Assembly (NCBI RefSeq): GCF_010894405.1
Contig: NZ_JAAIYA010000003.1
Location: forward strand, 1 to 64,000
DNA length: 64,000 nt
Source of the DNA: Pyxidicoccus caerfyrddinensis
GTDB taxonomy: Bacteria > Myxococcota > Myxococcia > Myxococcales > Myxococcaceae
Direction: 5' to 3'
The position numbers were made by a program, and so were the translations under genes. A model generated the notes under the pieces. That model searched no databases. It had not been told where the DNA came from and worked only from the letters and a program-made list of their open reading frames with translations. Below, piece by piece: positions 58,440 to 64,000 of the stretch; the first letter of the stretch is position 1; each line of letters begins with the position of its first letter.

Positions 58440-59680
58440 TGGGGAACCTCGCTCGCATGGCCGGGCGGCTGTAGATTTCTCGCAAGAACGCCTCGAACTC
58501 CTGGGGTGTTGCGTTGGTGTATCTGCGCAGCCAGCCGATGACTTCATCATCCACATCGCGGTGCCACTTCTGGTAGCCGTTGTGGGCCGCCTTGTCGGCG
58601 GCTCGCGTGACGAAGCGTGGGTCTCTCGCTGTGTAATGGCCACTGAGGGTGGAGTGATCTTCCAGTTCTGCCGCGATCCGCTTGGAAATGACGTGATGGA
58701 GCTGTCCGCTCGGCGCTGATGCCGTCGAACCTCCGCTCATGCCCTGAATCACCATGGCCACTGCGGTGGCGGGCAGGGAGATGACGACGGTACTTCCCAT
58801 GATGGCGACCGCAGTCACCTGCCCGACGTTGGCCAGATGGATTCCCACCTGTGAGGCGCCCACCGCCGCCGCCTGCGGGAAGCGAGGCAGCATCGACAGC
58901 CGCGAGGCCAGCAACGCGGCGCCTCCAGTCATTCCGTGGGTCACCACCACCGTCACCGCGAGGACGACGACGCGTGCCACCTGCGGGCCTACCCGGTTCG
59001 CGAAGCGCTGGCCGGCCTGCTCCAGCTCCTGGGGCATGGTGGCCCGGTCCGTGGTCCGCTTCAGCTCCCTGCTCGCCTCCACCACTTCGAGGAAGGTCTC
59101 CAGCCCCAGGTAGACCAGCAGGACCGCCGAGACGATGGCCGCCGCCTTTGGTGAAGACGGGCTCGGGGTTCGCCGCCATGACTGCCCAGGTGACGAGGCC
59201 TGTCGAAATGACCGCGTAGAAGAGCTGGGGAGCGAGGGTGTTCTCTACGGCCCTTGCGATGCTCTCCTTCATGGGGTCGAGCGACAGGCCCAGGGCCACC
59301 CCCAGCTTGTCCCACTCGTTCAGGCCCAGCGCTTCATCGAGGAGCGACAGGCAGTCTCCCCTGCGCTGGCCCGCCTTGCACAGGCCTCCGAAGCTCCTGC
59401 CCATGAGGCGCTGCCAGGCAGAGCCCCCGTCGTTGGCTGGATAGGAGGCGCGTTGCAGCCACCCCTGTTGGGAGGAGCGGAGCGTCATGGGGGCGTTCAG
59501 CACCAGGCGCGTCAGTGCGTCCTCGAACGCGTCTGCGTCCACCCTCACGGCTTTGTCGGAAGTGGGGGGCCTGTACTCCAGCGGCGCTCCCTGGCCCGTG
59601 TCGAGGCGTACGACGCGCGAGGTGGCACACCCGGACAACAGCGCCAGCAACAGGAGCGCAATGCTCCAACGAGGTGCCAT
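58429..59680 (-). pseudogene. SitA-type lipoprotein polymorphic toxin, frameshifted
   Basis: Repaired length about 416 residues. The start MAPRWSIALLLLALLSGCAT is a lipobox leader; CATSRVVRLDTGQGAPLEYR and LGLSLDPMKESIARAVENTL match the TIGR02269/SitA N-terminus. After MAANPEPVFTK one extra G in GGCGGCGG (59137-59146) shifts the frame. Reading without it gives AAAIVSAVLLVYLGLETFLE, then VVEASRELKRTTDRATMPQE, and a His-rich nuclease-like end (GQLHHVISKRIAAELEDH; WHRDVDDEVIGWLRRYTNAT). Toxins of this class are exchanged between cells and kill non-immune kin. Here it is broken or there is a sequence error. Confidence 0.78.
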
Positions 59681-59791
59681 GAAAAGGTCTCTGGAGTGAG
59701 GGGGGCTCCCATCGTACGGGAAGACGGTGCCGGCACGAGCGAAGGCGTAGTGCTGGATTCGAGAGTCCTGGCGTGCATGGCTTCGGATGCA

Positions 59792-59838
59792 CCACGCACG
59801 AAGAGCCCGGATGGAAGTGCTACCGGGCCGGCCAGTAG
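59792..59838 (+). repeat. 47-bp repeat, copy A (nuclease-gene tail remnant)
   Basis: 39 of 47 bases match 60559-60605. It includes a minus-strand SYWPAR-stop, a remnant of the RFYWPAR-stop end of the Mrr-like gene, now located before the toxin gene. It suggests that immunity copy 2 was inserted by duplication. The rest of 59681-59872 shows no gene. Confidence 0.7.
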
Positions 59839-59872
59839 CTGACTGCCGGCGTGGGGCCTGACGGCTGGCTGG

Positions 59873-60550
59873 CTACGGTTGCGGCGGCTGCGGCGGTAGC
59901 AGGCCCAGCGGGTCCCAGACGTACTTCTCGATGGGGATGAGGGCCATGTGGCTCATGGCGTGCCGCTCGGCGAAGCGCTTGAAGCGCTCGGAGAAGAGGA
60001 CGACGCCCCACATGCCGCGTGGCCGGAACACGTCCTCACCGTTCCAGGTGCCTTCCTCCAGGACGAGGCCGTCGATGGCGTCCGGTCCGGCATAGCGGCA
60101 CCAGGTGCACGTCGGGGGCTTCTTGCGCAGGATGCGGCTGCGCTCCATGTCCAGGGCGGCGTGGCCGTAGGCGAGGGTGACGTAGAGATACTTCGGAGGC
60201 GGACCGGGCTTGGGGCCACGGCCCCGTCGGCGGACCCGTTTTATCTCGACGGGATGGAAGCCGCTGAGGCCCGTGAGTCCCTCTGCCTTGAAGTCCTCGA
60301 CGAAGCGCTCGGTGGCGAGGAGGCCGCTAACCCCCGGCATGAGGTCTCCGAAGTCTGTGCCGTAGAGTTCCAGTTCCCCCTGGTATGGCGGCTCCCAGCT
60401 CAGTGCTCCGATGATGCCTCCACACTGTGGGCAGCGAAGGGCGGGTCCGACATTCGCGATTGTGCCGTTGAACTCGGTGTCGTGCTGGCCTTCGTTCCGC
60501 TTCTTCAGGAGGAAGAAACGTGTCGGGTGCGAGAGAGCATCAGAATTCAT
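59873..60550 (-). CDS. SitI-type double-CxxC immunity protein, copy 2
   Basis: 225 residues, about 80% identical to copy 1 at 57768. It has the same CPQCG and CTWC pairs, the same central beta domain and the end EKYVWDPLGLLPPQPPQP. Differences cluster in the N-terminal third (GTIANVGPALRCPQCGGIIG; MPGVSGLLATERFVEDFK), the region most likely to give toxin specificity. ATG at 60550 has GGAGCG upstream and aligns with the start of copy 1. No cognate toxin lies beside it, so it acts alone or widens immunity. Confidence 0.82.
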   Translation of the reverse strand: MNSDALSHPTRFFLLKKRNEGQHDTEFNGTIANVGPALRCPQCGGIIGALSWEPPYQGELELYGTDFGDLMPGVSGLLATERFVEDFKAEGLTGLSGFHPVEIKRVRRRGRGPKPGPPPKYLYVTLAYGHAALDMERSRILRKKPPTCTWCRYAGPDAIDGLVLEEGTWNGEDVFRPRGMWGVVLFSERFKRFAERHAMSHMALIPIEKYVWDPLGLLPPQPPQP

Positions 60551-60558
60551 TGAACGCT

Positions 60559-60605
60559 CCATGCACGAAGATGCCGACCGGACGTGCTACCGGGCGGGCC
60601 AGTAG
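60559..60605 (+). repeat. 47-bp repeat, copy B (at the end of the Mrr-like gene)
   Basis: Intact counterpart of 59792-59838. It covers the last codons and stop of the Mrr-like gene and the leader of immunity copy 2. Confidence 0.7.
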
Positions 60606-61615
60606 AAGCGCTGGAGCGGCACCATCGCGCGCGTCGGCGCATCGAGCTGCTCGTAGCGCTCGAGGAGCAGCTCGCGAAGGCGCGGCAGGGTGATGAGCGT
60701 GAGCGCGATGTTGGAGCGCTCGGCCTCGTAGTGGGCGTCCTTGGTGAAGCCGCCGGTGCTCACGTACAGGCACTTGTCGTTGGCCTTGCGGCCACCGAGG
60801 AAGGCGCGCAGCTCCTTGGTGCCCATGGGCGTGCCGGGCCGGTGCTTCACCTCGACGAAGATGCGCGGCTCCTGGAGGCCCAGGCCGTCCGGCGACGCGA
60901 AGATGTCCACGCCACGGTCCGGACCCGGCTCGGACACCCGGGTCTGGTAGCCCATGGAGCGCAGGATGCCGGCGACCAGGTGTTGCATCTGCTCCCAGTC
61001 CAGGCGGCTGATGGCGTCCTCGACGAAGGCGCCGGCCTTGTCGAACATCTCCGCGCTCAGCTCCGCGTCCGAGCGGGGCTTGCCCTCGGCGGGATGCGCC
61101 ACGGGCGGGGCGACGGGAGGGGTTTCCTCCGGGGCCGTATCGAGAGCGACGGCCAGCTCGGCCAGCTCGGTGGCCACGTCCGGGCCCAGCTTGAAGAGGC
61201 TCTGGATGGCGCCGAGCGAGTTGCGCGCCGATGCGCTCAGCCCGTCCCGGGAGACGCGGCCGGTCCACTTCACGCGGCGCATGTGGGGCTTGGACTCGAT
61301 GAGCTGGGGCGCCCACTCGTACTCCGAGGCCAGGGTGCCCACGAAGTAGAGGCGGCGCTCGCTGTCGTAGGTGATGACGCCGTCGCCGGACTTCATCTCG
61401 CTGACGAAGCGGGCGGACTGGCTGGCCCAGGTGGCGCGCGTGCCCTCTCCTTCCTCGGGGTACTTCTCCGCGTAGAGGCGCAGCATGTCCGCCTTGGACT
61501 GCGAGGGCGACAGCGGGCCGAGCCTCGCGTCTCCCATGGCGACGATGCCGTGCCGCAGGAACTCCTCGATGTTCTCGCTGCCGCGTCCGGCGCGGACCAT
61601 CCATGTGGTCTTCAT
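60587..61615 (-). CDS. Mrr-like restriction endonuclease
   Basis: 342 residues. The N-terminal domain (MKTTWMVRAGRGSENIEEFL; GDGVITYDSERRLYFVGTLA) is of the type found in restriction-system proteins and may read modified bases. A helical linker (about 130-200) leads to the Mrr nuclease fold: GPDRGVDIFA (Asp237), then RIFVEVKHR (Glu255, Lys257), the D-ExK motif, followed by MGTKELRAFLGGR. It is likely a type IV-like enzyme against foreign modified DNA. Its ATG overlaps the upstream gene (ATGA). Confidence 0.88.
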   Translation of the reverse strand: MKTTWMVRAGRGSENIEEFLRHGIVAMGDARLGPLSPSQSKADMLRLYAEKYPEEGEGTRATWASQSARFVSEMKSGDGVITYDSERRLYFVGTLASEYEWAPQLIESKPHMRRVKWTGRVSRDGLSASARNSLGAIQSLFKLGPDVATELAELAVALDTAPEETPPVAPPVAHPAEGKPRSDAELSAEMFDKAGAFVEDAISRLDWEQMQHLVAGILRSMGYQTRVSEPGPDRGVDIFASPDGLGLQEPRIFVEVKHRPGTPMGTKELRAFLGGRKANDKCLYVSTGGFTKDAHYEAERSNIALTLITLPRLRELLLERYEQLDAPTRAMVPLQRFYWPAR

Positions 61616-62130
61616 GTCGGGTTCCCTGTGGTGCTCTTGCGGCCGGTGGCCTTGGTGGTGCGTCGCTGCTTCGGAGTAGAGGCGGCGGCCTCGCGCTCGG
61701 CGCGGATGCGCTCCAGGAGCACGGAGGCGGGCTCGTCGTTCGGGTCCTGCGGGACAAGATCGCCGCAGAAGGCTTTGGCGAGCAGGGCACCATCAAGCTG
61801 AGCTGCATGCTTATTCGCGGCGCTCCATGCGTTCCTGAGTCGTTGTTCAACCTCCATCAATGAGGCTAGGCGCTTCCCAATTTCTTCCTGCTCGGCCAAT
61901 GGAGCCAGCGGCACTGGAAGTCGCCTGACGTCACGCAGATTGAGGCCGGGCATATCGATGCCCATGCTGGAGGCGGCATGCTCGGCCAGCACCTCCCCCA
62001 ACTGCCGCAACTTCATCAAGCAGGTGACGGAGTCGTCCGCGAAGAAGCGTTCTGCTTGAGCGCCCAACGCCACCAATAGCGGGTCATGCGCCGCCAGGAA
62101 TTGAAAGTTCGGAGATGTCGGGGAGGCCAT
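61612..62130 (-). CDS. Chimeric remnant: HsdR-type N-terminus joined to HsdS-type C-terminus
   Basis: 172 residues. Residues 1-50 (SPNFQFLAAHDPLLVALGAQ, then AERFFADDSVTCLMKLRQLG) resemble the helical start of type I restriction subunit R. Residues 60-170 (LNLRDVRRLPVPLAPLAEQE, then EIGKRLASLMEVEQRLRNAW) match the end of a type I specificity subunit with its coiled coil. Neither the R helicase/nuclease nor the first DNA-recognition domain of S is present. The likeliest cause is a deletion of an hsdR-hsdS operon with an in-frame join. It still overlaps the Mrr-like gene. Confidence 0.7.
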   Translation of the reverse strand: MASPTSPNFQFLAAHDPLLVALGAQAERFFADDSVTCLMKLRQLGEVLAEHAASSMGIDMPGLNLRDVRRLPVPLAPLAEQEEIGKRLASLMEVEQRLRNAWSAANKHAAQLDGALLAKAFCGDLVPQDPNDEPASVLLERIRAEREAAASTPKQRRTTKATGRKSTTGNPT

Positions 62131-62253
62131 CGGTCACCAGGGTTACTGGTTGCCGCTCCGGTATGGCTGGCCCGTGCTTTTCGCGCAAGTCGGGGCTCTA
62201 CCTCCACAGGGTGGGGGCGCACTCGAAGTGAAAGGAATGGGAAGCCCTTGCAG

Positions 62254-62278
62254 CGGGTATGGGCGGTAGCTACGGCTG
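62254..62278 (+). repeat. Right boundary repeat of the conflict island
   Basis: 24 of 25 bases match 57752-57776. Read on the + strand it again ends in GYGR-stop, and it contains the minus-strand stop of the next gene. Confidence 0.75.
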
Positions 62279-62770
62279 GAAGGGGTAGCGAGCCAGCACC
62301 TGTCCCTCGGGCGACACGGCATACAGTTCGAACCAGTCGAGCGTGAGGTTGAAGCCGGGAGCGAAGCCGCCGCACTTCTCCACGCGCTGGTTGATTCGGA
62401 CGAAATAGAGACCGCCTTCCTGTCCGACGACCACTTCCATGGCCTTCGCCGAGTGAGAACAGGTACCCGCGGATTCTTTCGGAAAGCTCGACAACAGTTG
62501 TTGCAGCGCGGCATGGGCGGCGAGGACCGCGGGGCCATCCAGCGTGGCCAGGGGACGCACGTCATCTGGCCACTCAATGCCTGCTGCGATGATGGGGCCG
62601 CGAGTCAAGGGAGTTCCCCCATCGGTGCTGGCGGCGCTGGGTGGGAGGACAGCGGTCCCACCATCGAGCCTTGAGGTGTTCGATGGAGTGCCAGGGGAGC
62701 CTCCGTCAATTGCCAGAGGCCCTCCATCGAGCAGCAGCGAGGTGAGCAGTAGAAAGTAGTGTGCTGGCAT
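62270..62770 (-). CDS. Small secreted protein, function unknown
   Basis: 166 residues. Short signal sequence (MPAHYFLLLTSLLLDGG), then repeated DGG-containing motifs (AIDGGSPGT, LDGGTAVL, STDGGTPL) forming a low-complexity linker. A globular part follows (PAVLAAHAALQQLLSSFPKE; GLYFVRINQRVEKCGG). The ATG at 62770 is chosen because the upstream frame is not protein-like. It lies 28 bp after the JAB-like lipoprotein gene, so probably same operon. No family recognised. Confidence 0.6.
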   Translation of the reverse strand: MPAHYFLLLTSLLLDGGPLAIDGGSPGTPSNTSRLDGGTAVLPPSAASTDGGTPLTRGPIIAAGIEWPDDVRPLATLDGPAVLAAHAALQQLLSSFPKESAGTCSHSAKAMEVVVGQEGGLYFVRINQRVEKCGGFAPGFNLTLDWFELYAVSPEGQVLARYPFQP

Positions 62771-62798
62771 CTTGCGACCCTGGGGGAAACGCGGCGTT

Positions 62799-63581
62799 CT
62801 ATTCCAGCTCGGGAAGGCACTGCGGCGGAGCGGCCCGGGGGCTGAGCCTGCTGGATGATTGGGGTTGGCAGGTTGCCTGGAACTCCCATACCTGCTTGTC
62901 CTCGTTCCAGCGAAAGACCTCACCCGCTGGGCTCCACTTGTAGAAGCGAGGCGCGTCGAGGCGTCCCGTGGCGAGCCACGCCGATGCAAGAATCGGCTGT
63001 CCCCGAGCATCGCGCGCCAGCTTGCCACTGGGGCTCGCTGCGTAGGACACCATCGTCCAGATTCCCTCGCGTGTCTTCATCGCGGGAAACGTGACGAGGT
63101 CCGGGCTGCTCATGCGCGCACCACAAGGATGATTGTGTGCGAAGCCCAGGATGGGCAGGTCTCGACCGAAATCTTCATCCTCCACTCCACCGAAAGGGGG
63201 AGTGCATGAGTCGCGCTCCTTGGTCAGGTTGCGGATGGGCCAGGACACGCGCCAGTCCTGAGGGGTCCTGTAGAGAGCGACGCAATACTCGGAAGCGTCG
63301 GGGCGCGCGCGTCCCGTGCTCGCATCACAGGCGTCTGCCGCACCTGGCAGGGCCATCAGTGCTTTGAGAACCGGGAGCACCAGGTCGTCCGGAACACTAC
63401 TGGCCGTGTCCGAGATGACGACAGGGACGTCCTCGTGTTTCCAGGGACCGGGCGAGATTGCAAGGTCGGGCGTGTCCTCCAGGACAGGCAGCTCGGCTCG
63501 GACGTAGTAGCGCCTGGGGCCTGCGCACGCGACGGCAAGCATGATTACGGGTGCGAGGACATGCCACGGAGGAAACCTCAT
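62799..63581 (-). CDS. JAB/MPN-like lipoprotein
   Basis: 260 residues. Lipobox VACAGP with Cys19. The C-terminal half contains LGFAHNHPCGARMSSPDLV (about 145-163). That is a JAB/JAMM-like HxH, Ser and Asp set (His149, His151, Ser158, Asp161), one residue shorter than in RadC-type JAMM loops. A possible upstream acidic ligand is Glu98. Six Cys may form disulfides. If active, it would be a zinc-dependent isopeptidase or deamidase-type enzyme in the envelope. Target unknown. Confidence 0.6.
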   Translation of the reverse strand: MRFPPWHVLAPVIMLAVACAGPRRYYVRAELPVLEDTPDLAISPGPWKHEDVPVVISDTASSVPDDLVLPVLKALMALPGAADACDASTGRARPDASEYCVALYRTPQDWRVSWPIRNLTKERDSCTPPFGGVEDEDFGRDLPILGFAHNHPCGARMSSPDLVTFPAMKTREGIWTMVSYAASPSGKLARDARGQPILASAWLATGRLDAPRFYKWSPAGEVFRWNEDKQVWEFQATCQPQSSSRLSPRAAPPQCLPELE

Positions 63582-63734
63582 TTCTTCCGGAATCTACTGT
63601 GCGTCAGGGGGGCGGCGAAGGGCGGGAGAATAATCCTGAAGCGAACGCGCTCCCCGCGTCAGCGCACTCGACTCCTGGTGAGGTGGCGTTCCTTCGGCGA
63701 GGCTTGAGCCGCGTGTCGGGGTAGAAGGGCCGGC

Positions 63735-64000
63735 ATGAAGGCTCCTCGTGTCGTCATCGTCGGTGGTGGACCCGCCGGAATGGTCCTCGCCTATCAGCTC
63801 GTCTCGAACGGCGTCCCGGTGCGTGTCCTGGAGCGCCACCCGGACTTCGAGCGCGAGTTCCGCGGCGAGCTCCTGCAGGCCTCCGTCGTGGAGGCTCTCG
63901 AGCGCGCGGGACTCTTCTCCGTCCTGCGCGAGCGCGGCCTGGCGCTGCCGGACATCGAGCGGCGCATGTACGTGGGCATGCGTCGTCAGGTCCGCGTGCC
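63735..64000 (+). CDS. FAD-dependent monooxygenase, N-terminus (partial)
   Basis: 88 codons before the window ends. It starts MKAPRVVIVGGGPAGMVLAY, the FAD Rossmann fingerprint, then LVSNGVPVRVLERHPDFERE and FRGELLQASVVEALERAGL, the usual opening of the PHBH-fold monooxygenases. The ATG at 63735 is the first in frame. Substrate cannot be judged from this part. Confidence 0.85.
   Translation, partial: MKAPRVVIVGGGPAGMVLAYQLVSNGVPVRVLERHPDFEREFRGELLQASVVEALERAGLFSVLRERGLALPDIERRMYVGMRRQVRV

Noticed and set aside
59820..60011. Minus-strand frame ending AVSYWPAR
   Set aside because: Only the last residues are related to the Mrr-like gene; the rest is antisense or shifted immunity-gene sequence.
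62107..62269. Plus-strand open stretch ending GYGR-stop before the right boundary repeat
   Set aside because: No start codon, overlaps the start of the Hsd chimera on the other strand; only its end resembles the DUF2845 tail, so it is reported as a repeat, not a gene.

Overview
The window is about 70% GC and is probably from a myxobacterium (Myxococcota, near Myxococcus, Corallococcus or Pyxidicoccus). The reasons are gene families typical of that group: a frameshifted SitA-like polymorphic toxin with double-CxxC SitI-like immunity proteins, a DUF2381/serine-threonine kinase pair, many lipoproteins, ECF sigma factors and TonB receptors.

Layout. 1-395: 3' end of 23S rRNA, 5S rRNA and a strong terminator. 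461-5306: quinone oxidoreductase, small outer-membrane protein, SlyX, TPR and zinc-ribbon proteins. 5307-9797: minus-strand operon of a His-rich membrane protein, a TonB receptor and two related lipoproteins, probably for metal handling. 9933-17053: glycerol-3-phosphate dehydrogenase, secreted subtilisin-like protease, ECF sigma/anti-sigma pair, lipoprotein, acyltransferase. 17121-21400: BTAD/AAA regulator divergent from a flavin monooxygenase, with a CRP-type palindrome between them. 21432-23585: BlaI-type repressor with twin operators, a 26-codon coupled mini-gene, and a BlaR1-type M56 protease fused to an MltD-like lytic transglycosylase. 23803-32239: metallophosphatase, S41 peptidase with MarR regulator, GH43 lipoprotein, LysR regulator divergent from an S9 peptidase.

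32328-36252: accessory patch in which a DUF2381 protein and a membrane kinase lie between exact 21-bp direct repeats. 36309-41847: VWA protein, then an ECF sigma / zinc anti-sigma with DUF4384 / exported caspase-like beta-barrel operon, then a lipoprotein. The sigma gene and the lipoprotein gene carry the same promoter motif (CCCAAC-N12-CGTGTCC), so they likely form an autoregulated regulon. This is the most system-like novelty in the window.

41857-57767: frameshifted glycosyltransferase, SDR and imine-reductase-like enzymes with an AraC regulator, MBL hydrolase with LysR, ArsR/SRPBCC pair with an operator over the ArsR start codon, SDR, TonB receptor with a lipoprotein, MltA, OsmC, 2OG-Fe(II) dioxygenase-like protein and a DUF2845 protein.

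57768-62269: compact conflict island between 25-bp direct repeats (24/25). It holds immunity gene 1, a frameshifted SitA-like toxin, immunity gene 2 (framed by a 47-bp repeat carrying the tail of the nuclease gene), an Mrr-like nuclease, and an apparent HsdR-head/HsdS-tail chimera. 62270-64000: small secreted protein, JAB-like lipoprotein and the start of a flavin monooxygenase. Two genes (41857-43373, 58429-59680) have single-base frame breaks that could be real mutations or assembly errors.
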